Assembly: GCF_033118175.1 (NCBI RefSeq)
Contig: NC_083694.1
Span: 34,371,608-34,435,607 of the forward strand
Direction of reading: 5' to 3'
Length of the DNA: 64,000 nt
Origin: Dama dama
Taxonomy: Eukaryota > Chordata > Mammalia > Artiodactyla > Cervidae
Shown here: positions 31,877 to 44,500 of the stretch, piece by piece
How the letters are laid out: every line of letters begins with the position of its first letter
Position numbering within the stretch: the first letter of the stretch is position 1
Translations under genes and position numbers: made by a program
The notes under the pieces: model-generated
Told to the model about the DNA's origin: nothing
The model's input: the letters and a program-made list of their open reading frames with translations, nothing else
Database searches by the model: none

Positions 31877-33330
31877 GGCAGAGTGGAGTAGCAGTCGGAG
31901 ATGTTCTGTTCTGAGGAGTAGCCAGTGGTGTGATGGTGCAAGCCAGGGACCATTTACACCTAAGATGGACTATGGAAAAGCACGTACTGGAGGTGGAAGT
32001 CCAAGTCAAATGTAGGACAGCCTCACTGAATCACCTGTACCTGAGGCAATAGCAGCAGCAGCAGCAAGTACCTGTGGTTGATTTCCAGGCAGAACTGAAA
32101 CGAGCATTCTTAACTGAGACACCAAGAAATGGTTAGAGCACTATTGGAACACCTGGGTGGCTGATTCCAAAAGAAGCAAACAAAACTGTCTTCTCTTAGG
32201 TCTTAAGGATCCCAAATCTTTCCTGTGGGCACTGGATTTGGTGGAATAGCAATCATGACTGTGGGAAGGAGCAGCAAGATGCTGCAGCACACTGACCATA
32301 GGATAGAATGTATCTTGCAAGATAGCCGGATCTTCATTGGTATGTTTAAGACTTTTGACAAACATATGAACTTGACCCTGTATGACTGTGATGAGTTCAG
32401 GAGGTTTAAGCCAAAGGATGTGAAACAGCCACAGCATAAAGAAAAGTGAGTTTGGGGTCAAGTGTTGCTCTGTGGGGAAACTTGGTTTCCATGACTGTGG
32501 AGGGAAAGATGCTGGCATTGCTCAGGTACCTCTTGCTGGAGCTGCAGGAGGCCCTGGGGTTGGCCGGGCAGTTGGCAGAGATGTTCCAGCTGGTGTTCCA
32601 ATGCCCTAGGTCCCTGCTGGGACAGCAGGCTCTGTCCAAGGGACTGAGGGGTCATCCCAACAGGTAGTGACCCCATAGGGAAGAGGCACAGTAGCAGCTG
32701 CTGCAGGTGCTGCTACTGCCAGCACTGCTGGGAGCCCCAAGAAGTATCCACGAGGATGGGGGACTGCCCCCCGCTGCCATCAGTTGGTCAAGCAATCCCA
32801 CCTCCAGGAATTATGGCTCCTCCACCTGGTATGAGACCACCATGGGCCCAGCACAGGGTCTTCCTTCCCCCTACCCCAGAGACATCAACAAGCACGCCCC
32901 CTCCAGGAATGAGGACCCCTTTCACCAGGAATAAGAGGTTCACCTCCTCCAAGAAAGCATCCACCAAGACCTGACGGTATTACTGATCCTTCTTAGTCAC
33001 TTTTTATCCTGCAATGAGTCTTGTGAAATATGTGGAGTGTTTGTGAACTTTTGTCCCCTCTGCTGCATTAATGAAAGTGAAAGTGTTAGTCACTCAGTGG
33101 TGTCCGACTCTTTGCAACCCCATGGACTATACCCCGCCAGGCTCCCCTGTCCATGGGATTCTCCAGGCAAGAATACTGGAGTGGGTTGCCACTCCCTTCT
33201 CCAGGGGAACCTCCTGACCCAGGGATTAAACCCGAGTCACCTGCATTGCAGGCAGATTCTTTACCATCTGAGCCACCAGGGAAGCCCTGCTACATTAAGA
33301 TCAACTAATAAACACACATGGAAAAAAAAA
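31877..33330 (+). pseudogene. processed retrocopy of the bicistronic SNURF-SNRPN mRNA
   Basis: Intronless copy of the imprinted bicistronic transcript. SNURF-like frame 31933-32136: readable as MVQARDHLHLRW and VPVVDFQAELKRAFL, with an in-frame TAG in the CAG-rich stretch and about four residues missing. SNRPN-like frame from ATG 32255: MTVGRSSKMLQH, FDKHMNLTLYDCDEF, then a frameshift near 32448, NLVSMTVEG in another frame, and the proline-glycine-rich tail (PPGIMAPPPGM) to about 32976. The 3' UTR keeps AATAAA (33307-33312) and an A9 tail (33322-33330). Flanks 'aaggatgccca' (31866-31876) and 'aaagatgtcca' (33328-33338) are a diverged target-site duplication. Neither frame is intact, so it is most likely non-functional. 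A Bov-tA interrupts its 3' UTR. Confidence 0.92.
33070..33287 (-). repeat. Bov-tA SINE inside the SNRPN-like 3' UTR
   Basis: Flanked by 'ctgctgcattaa' (33060) and 'ctgctacattaa' (33287), a target-site duplication that also reveals the uninterrupted 3' UTR. Confidence 0.9.
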
Positions 33331-33468
33331 GATGTCCACTTTCACTACTACTACTCTACATTATACTAGAAGTTTTAGCCAGACGAATCAGTCAAGAAAG
33401 ATAAATAAAGGCATCCCATTTGGAAAGGAAAAATTAAAACTACCTCTATTTGCAGATGATATCTAGCC

Positions 33469-33689
33469 TACATGGGCAACCCTGGTGGCTCGGCCGTAAA
33501 GAATCCGCATGCAATCCAAGAGATGTGGGTTCGATCCCTGGGTCAGGAAGATCCCCTGGAGAAGTAAATGGCTACACACTCCAGTAGTCTTGCCTGGGAA
33601 ATTCCACGGACAGAGAAGACTAGCGGACCACCATCCATGAGGTCACAAGAATCAGACATGACTTAGCAACTAAACACCACCACCACCAT
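33469..33689 (+). repeat. Bov-tA SINE
   Basis: 'ctggtggctcggccgtaaag' to 'cagacatgacttagcaacta'. Flanked by 'atctagcctaca' and 'atctatcctata' of the host L1. Confidence 0.85.
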
Positions 33690-33985
33690 CTATCCTATAC
33701 AGAGAAAATTCAAAAATTTTTCACCAAAAAATTTGGTACTAATAAGCAAATTCAGCCATGTTTCAGGGTACAACATCAATACACACAAATCTGTTTGTGT
33801 TTCAAGAATAGAACACATAAAGAAAATTAAGAAAACAATTCCATTTGCAATAGAATTCAAAAGAATAAATATCTATGAATAAATTTAACAAAGCAGGTGA
33901 AGGACTTATACACTAAAAACTATAAAACATTGCTGCACTAAATGAAAAGGCATCCTGTGTTTATGGGTTAGAAGACAGTCTCATG

Positions 33986-34251
33986 ATGCAGAAGGAAATG
34001 GCAACCCACTCCAGTACTCTTGCCTGGAAAATTCCATGGATGGAGGAGCCTGGTAGGCTATAATCCATGGGGTCACAAAGAGTCGGACAAGACTGAGCGA
34101 GCGACTTCACTTTCTTTCTATAGTTCCTTTTGGAGAAGGAAATGGCAACCCACTCCAGTGTTCTTGCCTGGAGAATCCCATGGATGGAGGGGCCTGGTGG
34201 GCTATAGTCTATGGGGTTGCAAAGAATCGGACACAACTAAACACACACACA
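33986..34251 (+). repeat. composite head-less Bov-tA pair
   Basis: Two SINE body halves in tandem between copies of 'cagtctcatga' (33974 and 34252), so they arrived as one unit. Same structure as 14076-14352. Confidence 0.85.
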
Positions 34252-34345
34252 CAGTCTCATGAAGCTGCCAATGCTACCTAAAGCAAACGACAGATTCACT
34301 GCAATCCTTATGAAATTTCAGCAGCCCATTTTGTAAAAATGTTGT

Positions 34346-35214
34346 GGAATACTTAAATGTCAAATTGGTTCTTGTCATTAAAAATAAACTTTAAACAAGA
34401 CTAGTTATAATGAAAAGTTAAATTGCCTGGTATATGCTCAAAGTTCTGTAATAAGCTGAGAAAGGATTCAATAATTCTGTTTTCTAATTTAGGGTCAAGT
34501 GATTAAGGTACAAATATCCAGTTGGTAAGAACCCTGTCTTCTGAAGCTTTACAAGAACTCCTTCAGCAGTTCTCCACTCTCCATCACACTTGTATGTTTG
34601 CCTTTGTCCTCCACTCCTCAAGTGCTCTTACACACATCAAAGATACTGTTTCACCACACATGGAATTACAAACCTCTACCAAGGTATGTAAGCTTTATAG
34701 TAAAACTAAAAGAATTCTGCAACCATACAAATCTCAGAATCTGTGAACAAACTGCTCACCTCTGTAGTTTCCTCATCTACAAAACAAGAATGACTGATAG
34801 GGTTGTTATAAGATCAAATTATTTATGTAAAGCATTTACAACAATACAGTTACATTCTGAACTCTCAATAAGAGCTGTATGGTTTTGTATAACATACCCA
34901 AAATAGTTATATATATATTTTTTTTAAAGAACATGTGGAAGTAGGCCTAACCTATTGCTTAGCTTGCTACAGCTATTCAAAGTTGACATAATTAGGACTG
35001 TGTATCAGGCTTTGATCCAGATTTGTTTAAGAGGTCACTTCTCCTGCCTTATGAAATGTTCTGCAATTTTTTTTAATGATAACAGGAACTAAGAATACGT
35101 ATCTGTCCCTTTTTTTGTGTTTGTTTCAGCTAGAAATGTTAAAATAACTTAAAAGTAAAGAAATGTAGAGTTCATTTGTTCAGTTTTTTGCATGGACTAA
35201 GATGGTATAACACA
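34346..35214. other. intergenic, a MIR and little else
   Basis: Downstream flank of CCDC181. About 34745-34885 is a sense MIR ('tttcctcatctacaaaacaa'). Otherwise nothing recognised. Confidence 0.4.
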
Positions 35215-35407
35215 TTACAATGCTGCAAGATAAGAAATTTATTTTGCTCTACTATTAAAGGAAATAAGACAAATTCACCATCAACACCACCAAAAGATAA
35301 GTAGCACTTCCATAATTTAGAGTATGACCAAAGCACACAGGCCATAAGAAATGATATCCAAAATTTTGAGGACAGCAGCTTCCAAATGAAGTGTTTAATA
35401 AATACCT
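35215..35407 (-). terminator. CCDC181: CCDC181 3' UTR with polyadenylation signal
   Basis: On the minus strand AATAAA lies at 35243-35238, about 165 bases past the stop, with TG-rich sequence beyond it ('taatgtgttat'). Cleavage is expected near 35220. Confidence 0.6.
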
Positions 35408-35570
35408 TCAGTTGTAATGATCAGTAAAACGGAAAGATTTGGCTTCTGACATATTATATAGGTGGCACTGTAACTGTTTAGACCGCTTTGCTTCTAGTCG
35501 GAGCTGTCTAGTTCTTTCTTTGACAGCTTGCTGCTCTGCTAATTTTTCTATCTGTTTTCTTCTTAGCCAT
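35408..35570 (-). CDS. CCDC181: CCDC181 coding exon 5 (last)
   Basis: One base completing Q456, then residues 457-509 and TGA at 35410-35408. Acceptor 'ctctctacag'. Encodes WLRRKQIEKLAEQQ and the C-terminal FRFTDHYN. Confidence 0.95.
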
Positions 35571-38500
35571 CTGTAGAGAGAGACATAATCAGATCTGGTA
35601 TCAGCCTAAATATATCTTCATACTATAAAGTTATTACTATAGACAATTATAGGAAATTGAATTTCTTTATATTGAAATGGTCTGGTCACAACACAAATTA
35701 GTATTAACTGAAAATTTTCATTCTTATACCAAAGGCTCACACTAGGAAAGCATGGTAACATTTACAATCAAATATTTGAAATTAAGTCTGTCTTATAATG
35801 AAACTGCCAACTAAAAAACTTTTTAAAGTGATTTACAAACTATTTTACATGCGGCATACATAGGTCATATGTAAAATGATTTTTAAATCTTTTTTAAAAT
35901 ATGATTTTCTAAACAACTAAGTATTTGACTGGTTGAATATAATTTATTTAGCAGCATGCAGAAATGCTGCCTTGCTATTCTTGGTAGAGAAATCATAGAG
36001 TTCCTGCTTTTCAGTGAATAAAATAATTCTTCCTTAAAATGGAAAAATAAGCCTAAGAAGAAAAAACATCAAAAAAAGGTGAAGGGAAAGTCCACATTCT
36101 AACAAATTTAAGTCTATAAAGCTTGCTTAGGTTAAATAACATTAAAAATACCTATGTATATTACATCTCTGGTATGAAAGTGCATATGTGGTATGTGCAC
36201 GCCTTTATACATGTTTTCAGAAATAAACCCAAACAACTAAATGACTGAACTAGCACAGAAGAGACGTAAGAAACCTCTAACCCAATGTTGTGTGGTCTTC
36301 AACTGGATAGTAGTTTGAGCAAATTAACTGCAGTCCCTTGGGGGTCAGCTGGGAAAGGAAAGAAAGAAAGAGGCAAAGAAACTAAGGAAGAGAGAGACAG
36401 CAGAAAAGAAAGAAATGAACTTCAAACAATGGACTAAATTTCCACTCCCTTTCCCAAGTCTTGCTGGCAAAATTGTGAAGCCAGATCTGTTTCCTCAGAA
36501 TAGTATTACAAGCCAGGTATTACACTCTTACCCAGGAAACTGAAAGGAGACTGGGTTTGCCTTCAATTACCAAAATAGGTGTCTAAATCCCCTTTTCATC
36601 TGGTCTGTACAGATCTTCCTCCTCTTTACAGAAAAATACTTACTGGTTAAGTGCAACTCTTTATTCAGTTTTCTGAGGACTAAGTAGGAGAAGCTGTAAC
36701 CAATCTTTGGCCCACTTCTCCAAGCAATGAACAAATCAATCAATCAATGGGAGGCTATCAAAAGTTATCACACTGGTGCCATTAAGAAATACTTTTAGTA
36801 TTAAACCATATCTGGAAAGAATGGTATAGATATGCAAAGTATGGAGTTAAAAGAATTTTCTCACATATTTTTAAAACTGTGGCTTTAAAACTGTATAGAT
36901 ATATAATGTAAGGGATTAATTTTTTTTAAGTTTTATTGACTATATAATTTTCTAAATTGCCCATGAGGAGGAGGGGAAATACCCTTCCTTTGACTTACTG
37001 TTTAAAGGCCCTGTCACGGCCTTCTGTTCCTTTAAGGAAGACTAAGCACTCCTCTTGCTTTCGCAGTTCTTCTGTCTTTCTTTCTTTCAATTGTTCTTCA
37101 TGCTTTTTTTTAAGCCATAATCGAAAAGCTTGCTGTGGATCTCTGTCTTCCTGCTGTTGACAAAAGTAAGTTTTGCTTAAAGAAATGAAAACTACTTTTT
37201 AAGGCCCTGCCAATAGGACCCTATAAGAATATCTGTCCTATTCACCAATTGTTCATAATAATACTGGTCTCATTTGTTGCACTTTTAGCATCCAAACCAA
37301 ATACATGACCTCTGATTCAACACTCACTGCCCTCTGGCTTCTTTCAAAAGTCTTACTGAGATAATCAATAAATGGAGAATGGCAAGATGCAGTGATTGGC
37401 AAACTTTTCAAAACTGAGCCCTTTGACAAATAAAATAATTTTGCACACCGACACAAGCATATAAAACAGGGCTGAAGACAGACAGTATGAGTAAGGTATT
37501 GGTATAAATTCCTGAAGGAAGCTCCATGGAAGCTCCACTGGAACTGAAAACCAATGACCCAACATTTGTGTTATTCAACCTTTCTTTTAAATTCTTCTTT
37601 CATTTTTAAGAGCATCTGCCAAGCCCATCTCCAAAAATGCAATAATTACTATGGAGCATGGCAATGAGGATTTTCAACCATAAGAATTTTTTCATAAGGA
37701 TAATTGCCATGAGGACTTTGTCATAAGAATGGGATAGTGGAAATAGCTTGTTGTATGGTTCTTCAAACTTCATGATGGATACTATCCTCAAGGAGTTTTC
37801 AAAAGCTGAGAGTAAAGAGAGCAAAGGGAAAGATTTTGGGGCTCTTCAGGCTTGGAAAAAGCATGACTCATTATATGGATGCCTGGCTAGAATACAAAAG
37901 GAAAAGATGCATTCATTTAATACTTTTGCCACATCTGAGTTCTGTGATATAGATTTCCTACACCTTGCATTTTCCTTTATCTGTAGCCCACAATGCCAAG
38001 TATGCTCCAGTCTAATTTATATAATTTATATAACCTAGAATCTTTGGTGTATAATGCAGAACTTTGTGAAGAGGTCCTATGGACCTACAAGACCACTGCT
38101 AAACACCTGAAAGTCTGGCACTATCTGGAGATTACTAAAAAGTGTTCAGTCTGCAACTATAGATTAAAAGAGTGAGGAATGCACGGACAGACAGGATTGA
38201 TGGGTATCACTGTTCATCTGCTCATTCAATAGATATTTACAGAGCATCTACTACATACAGTGTCTACCTGTACAGAGCTACTAGGATGCACCATAGGGGG
38301 AGGTGGGAGATAAGGCTTCCCTTCTCATACATTCTATACCTGCACTAAAGTAACTACTTAAATAAAATTAGAAATTCAGTATCTCAGTCACCCTAGCTAC
38401 ATTTTAAGTATTTAACAGTCATATTATGGCTAGTGGCCACTTTACTAGACAGTGTAGATACAGTGTTACCATCATCACAGAAAATTGTATTGGGCAGTAT

Positions 38501-41500
38501 TGTTCAAGATAAGATGAAAATAGAGGATTTATTGGCTGATTGTTATGTCAGGTTCGAAAGAAAAGTATGGTAAGGAAAGACAGTAATAGGAGATGTGAGG
38601 AGAAAGGAATAAACTCCTAGGAACATAGTATCTACCAAGGCTGAATCAGGAAGAACAGAAAATGTGAACATGTTGATTACCAGTAATGACACTGAATCAA
38701 TAATCAATCTCCCCCAAAACAAAAGTCCAAGACCAGATGGCTTCTAGAAAATCTAAAGAAGAATTAATACCGATCATTCTCAAATACTTCCAATAAACAG
38801 AAGAGGAGAGGACACTTCCAATCCATTTTAAGAGGCCTGAATTACTGTGATACCAAAGCCAGACAAAGACAATACAAGAAAACAAAATTATAGGCTGATA
38901 TACTTGATGAATTCTTTAAATGCAAAAATACTCAACAAACTATCAAAAAAGCAAATTCAGCAGTATATTAAAAAAGATCATACACCAATAATCAAGTGGG
39001 ATTTTACAGAGATGGTTCAAATCTACAAATCAGTGTTATATACATTAACGAAATGAAAGATAAAAATCATATGATGATCTAAATAGATGCAAAAAAAAGC
39101 ATTTGACAAAATATATATTTTCATGATAAAAACTCTCAATAATTGGGTATAGAGAGAATATACCTCAAAATAATGAAGACTATATCACAAGTCCACAGCT
39201 AACATCTTACTATCAGGGGCAAGACAAGAATCCCCATTCTCACCACTTTTATTCAACACATACTTGAAGTCCCAGCTGGAGCAATCAGACAAGAAAAAGA
39301 AATAAAAGGTATTCAAATTAGAAAGAAAGAAGTGAAACTGCTCTATTTGCACATTACATATTATTATTACATACAGAAACCCTAGAGACTTCACCCCTCC
39401 TCACACACAAAAAAAAGTTAGAACTAATAAACCATTCAGTAAAGCTGCAGGATACAAAATCAATATATAAAAATCAACTGTGTTTCAATACACTAAAAAC
39501 AAACTATCTGAAAGAGAATTAATAAGGCCTTTTAAAATAGCATTAAAAAAGAATGAAATAGGTACCTAGGAATAAATTTAACCAAGGAGGTGAAAGACTA
39601 TGCTGTAAGCAAAATGACATTGATGAAAGAAACTGAAGAAGATACAAATGGACAGCAAGAAGATCTAACCAGTTAATCCTGAAGGAAAGCAGCCCTGAAT
39701 ATCTACTGGAAGGACTGAAGCAGAATTCTGGGAGATGGTGAAGGACAGGGAAGCCTGGCGTGGTGCAGTCCATGGGGTCGCAGAGGGTTGTACACGACTG
39801 AGTGAGTGAACAACAACAGAAGCTGATGGCAAATCAAAAAAATAGTCATTTTGAAGTGTCTTCTCTTACAACAGCAGTGAACCATTTCTTGGCCAGATGG
39901 TGACATGCAACAAGAAGTGGATTTTATACAACTGGCAATGACCAGCTCAGTGGTCATCGAGTGCTTTGGACGGAGAAGCTCCAAAGCACTTCCCAAAGTC
40001 AAACTTGCACCAGAAAAATATAATGGTCACTGTTTGTTGGTCTGCTGCCCATCTGATCCACTATAGCTTTCTGAACCCCAGCAAAATCATTACATCTGAG
40101 AAATAGGCTCAGCAAATTGAGGAGATGCACCAAAACTTGCAATGCCTGCAGCTAGCATCTGTCAACAGAAAGGGTCCAGTCCTACATGACAACCCCTGAC
40201 CACATGTCACACAACCAACACTTCAAAAGTTGAATGAATTGGACTACAAACTTTGGGCTCATCAGCCATATTCACATGACCTCTTGCCAACTGACTACCA
40301 CTTCTTCAAGCATCTCGACAACTTTTTGCAGGGAAAATGCCTCCACAGCCAACAGGAGGCAGAAAATGCTTTCCAAGGGTTCGTCCAAACCTAAACATGG
40401 ATTTTTATGCTATAGGAATAAACAAACTTATTTCTCACTGGCAAAAAAAAAAAAAAGAAGATACAAATGAATGGAAAGATACTCCATGACCATGGACTAG
40501 AAAAACTAATACTGTTAAAATGTCCATATGATCTAAAAATTGTCCATGCAATCTAAAATTCATTACATAAAAGCTCCAATGAAATTTTTCACAAGATTGA
40601 AAAAAACTCCTAAAATCTGTATAAGATCCAAACATCCAATGTAATCCTGAGAAAGAACAACAAAGCTGGAAGCATCTCACTTCCTGATTTTAACCTATAT
40701 TATAAAGCTGAAGCAATCAAATAGCATATTAATAGTACTGACATGAGAATAGACACATAGATCAATGGAAGGGAATACAGAGCACAGTAATAAACCCATG
40801 CATATACTGTCAATTATTTTCAACAAAGGAACCATCAGTAACAATGAGGAAGGAACAGTCTCTTCAATAAATGGAATTGGTAAAACTGAATTGCTCCATG
40901 TAAAAATTACCTCATTTCCTTTTCTCTTAATATACCAGATAGGACTCCCAGAATAAAATTATTATAGAAGGGAGACTTACCTGTCTCTGACTTTAATGGG
41001 TATATTTATAGTATTTCCTAAGATAGTATTTATTCTGTGATCCACATTTTATTAGAAAAAGTTAAAAATAAATGCTAGTAAATATGAGTGTGTACTTTTT
41101 CTATATCTTTCAAGATAGACAAATTCTTTTTGTTTACCTATCTTGTACTGAATATATTAATAATTTGTTATTACTGGTCCATAATTTCCTTCCTAAAATA
41201 AACTGTACTTGATTATAGCATGCTATTATTTTACTATACAGTTGCAGTCAAATTTCTCAATATTTTCTCTTTTAGTTCATGGTTTCAGATTTACTACCTG
41301 AAAAGATACTGTCCATCCCAAGATTATAAAAGCTAAATTTCTATAAATAGCATAATAAACAATGTAAAAGTACATCATTTTGTTAGTCAAGGAAAACATA
41401 TTTACAGACATAATAGACAAGGATTAAAATCTGTACTGTCTGCAATGCAAGAGACTCCAGTTTGAATACTGGGTCAGGAAGAACCCCTGGAGAAGGGATA

Positions 41501-44500
41501 GGCTATCCACTCCAATATTCTTGGGCTTCCCTGGTGGCTCAGTTGGTAAAGAATCCGCCTGCAATGCGGGAGGACCTGGATTCCATTCCCGGGTTGGGAA
41601 GATCCCCGGGAGGAGGGCCTGGCAACCCACTCCAGTTTTTTTTCCTGGAGAATCCCCATGGACAGAGGAGCCTGACAGGCTATAGTCCACGAGGTCTAAA
41701 AGAGTTGGACATGACTGAGCAACTAAGCACAAGAAAAATAAAACTGGTAAAAAAGAAAAGACTACAAATAGGAAATTCACAGAAAACACATGCTCATATA
41801 CAGTCATATATATTAATAATTTGAAAAAAATTAAGAAAATAAACTATATACAATGTTAGACAGGATATATGAAACATTCGCTCTTATATACAACTGGAGG
41901 GACTATAAATTGATACAACCCTTTAGGAGGCTAACTTTGCATATTTAACCACAACTTTCATTCTGGACATCCAATAAGTCATAAATTTCCAAGAAACCCT
42001 CTTATAGAATATTGATGTTCTCCTATAGAATTTACATGTTCACAACAGCCCTGTTAATTAATAGAGAAACATTAGAATCAATCTAAATATCTACAAATGA
42101 GGAATGGTTTAATAAATTAAGTTACGTCTGAAAGTAGAATATCATGGAGCTATTTGAAAAGAGATCTAAATGCAATGATCTAGAAATATGTCCTTGATGA
42201 ATGAGTGAAAAAAATCCAACCATATAATACACTTTTAGCAGATAAACATGTAAATAAAAATAAGAGCTAGAAGGATTTGCAGCACACTGTTAAAAGCAGT
42301 TACCACTAGGAGATGAGCCTGGAAGGGGCTAGGATTGAATTTTCAATTTTTAGTTTATATACATTTTTTAAATAGTAGGGATATAGATGATTTTTTTACT
42401 TTCTCATGGGTTTTTTGTATATTTCAATTTTTTTAAAAAATTAAATAATATGATGGCTTTGTTAGTTTTCACAGAAGATTCCTATACATATACTCTTGAG
42501 ACCAATCTGTAGTTTTCGTGTGCATTGTCCTATTTAAATATCAAAGTTGTATATCTTGAAAAAATGAATTGGTAGCTTTCCTTTTTTCTGTGCTTTAACT
42601 GTTTGAATAAAATAAGAATCATTTGATTTTTACAAGGCTTCTTAGAATTTAGTTATGTAATAAAGTCATCTGCATGTTGCACCTTTTGCAAGGGTAGTTC
42701 TTGGACCACTTTTTCTACTTCTTCTTTAGGCTTTTAGTCTGATAGACTCCCTTCTGTAAATAAATCCAGCTTTCATATATGTATGAACTTATTTTTCATG
42801 AAGAAGGATTACTTACCCTACTGTTCATGTCTTCAATCTGCTTTGCTCGCTGAATTCTCCTCATTTCTAGGACCTGCTCTCTCTTCTTTTGCAACCATGC
42901 TTTAAATACCATGTCATTTTCTTTTTTCTTTTCTTTTTCTTCTTCTATTTTCTTTTGATCTTCCTGGAGGAAAGAATATACAAACACACTGATGAAAAAT
43001 TAGTAAAATTATATATGTTATCAAAATAGAGAGATATATTTTGATGTCTGACATTAGAATTCCTAGCCCCTAAAAATTTCCATCTGTAAATTTGGCCTCC
43101 CTAAAGAAAACAGGGCCTCCAATTTTCTTAGAGGAAGAAAGGAAGACTTCAGATAAATTGTAGAGTTAAGTCTATAATTACATAAATCTACACTATGCAA
43201 CATGCTGTTCAAGAATTCCTTGGATCTCTCCCTCACTTCCTAGTTTATTCTTGGTATTTAACTCCTCAAAAACCACAGCAATGCAAAAGACCGCCCCAAA
43301 CACACACACACACACACACACACTCACTCTACAAGCACTAATATGGTGTCTACAGAAGCACTATAAATGTCTTAAACATTTTTACACTATTGTTAAATTT
43401 GTTAATTGTGACACGTGACATTGTGATTACAAAACCAGTGCTATAATCATTTTCTTTTTGAAGTATACAATCATCTCTGAAGTGTATAAGTGAGCAATGA
43501 TTGGATGTCTAGAACTTGCTTTGAAAAAAACCAGCCAAAAAAGGAAGAGATGAAGCAAATATGCCAAAATCTCAATGACTCTTGAATCTGGGTAATGGAG
43601 ACATAAGGGTTAACTGTACCTTCATATGTGTTGGAGATTTTTTATCATAATGTTTAAAAATATTTTCAACTAGCGTATATCCATAAAGTAACATTTTGCT
43701 ATCAGAAAAATATTTAAACAGTTAACTATAAGAACAAAATGAATTTTTTTAACTGAATTATTAAAGTGATGTTATGAAAGAGAGTTACGTAAACCTTAAG
43801 GGAGGTATTTAAAGCAGTTATGAAGAGCTATAAAACAGTAAGTGGGAACAATGCAGCATGTCTTAGTGGAAATATCACCATGGTAGAAGTTAAGAGATCT
43901 GAGTAACAATCATACTGCCATCATACTATGTTAATTTGGGCAAACCATTTAACTCAGTATTCTCATCAATAAAATGAAGTTGTATTAACAAGCTCATAAG
44001 TGTCTTTCAATACTAAAATTTTAGCATGGAAATAAACTGAATGATCGAATCCATGCTTAAACTGTTTTCAAATAATGAATTCAGAGTCCTTTCCATGTGT
44101 TTTGACAGTATAGCAAGCCCTTTTTGACTGAACAAAACGTAGAAGGGAAAGGAAAAATTCTAAACAATTAATAGCATAAAATGCCTTTTTAAAAACTTGT
44201 ATACCATTTTCTAAGCCCTTATAATGGGGCTTACATAATATGTGAATTTACTAAGTATTAAATTTTATATTTACTTTAGCTCCCTTTTACCAAAGGATTT
44301 GGGATGCCTTGCATGAATAATTGTAGGACAATTATTTTTCCAGACAGGACATCTGGATTAAACAGATGATATTAGCCAAAGCAAAGACACTGTAGTTGCC
44401 AAAGAGAACAGTGAGGTGATGCACTTAGTGTAGAGAGATGGAGTAGAGCAGCCCAACCTAGGAAATACTTTGCAGGGCTTCAAAAAGGAAAGCCTTCTCC

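Larger units (their letters stand above)
29880..34345 (+). mobile_element. older L1 ORF2 body carrying nested insertions
   Basis: One L1 can be followed through interruptions: 29880-30263, 30477-30521, 31076-31575, 31804-31876, 33329-33468, 33690-33980 and 34252-34345, each piece continuing ORF2 text where the last stopped. Insertions are Bov-tA at 30270-30475, an L1 3' end with BovA2 at 30522-31075, Bov-tA at 31576-31803, the SNURF-SNRPN retrocopy at 31877-33330, Bov-tA at 33469-33689 and a composite SINE at 33986-34251. Continuity is judged by eye against remembered L1 ORF2 order. Confidence 0.7.

Noticed and set aside
32225..32449. SNRPN-like open frame as a functional Sm-protein gene
   Set aside because: The frame ends early, the rest continues in other frames, it lacks introns and it has an A tail and target duplication. 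It is a processed pseudogene.
40234..40470. open frame within the mariner segment as a live transposase
   Set aside because: This frame is not the transposase frame. The true frame is broken by stops and shifts, and the element lacks terminal repeats and its N-terminal half.
43299..43322. (CA)n run and similar microsatellites as CRISPR-like or regulatory arrays
   Set aside because: They are plain dinucleotide repeats with no spacers. This is mammalian nuclear DNA and no CRISPR, operon or phage-like system is present.
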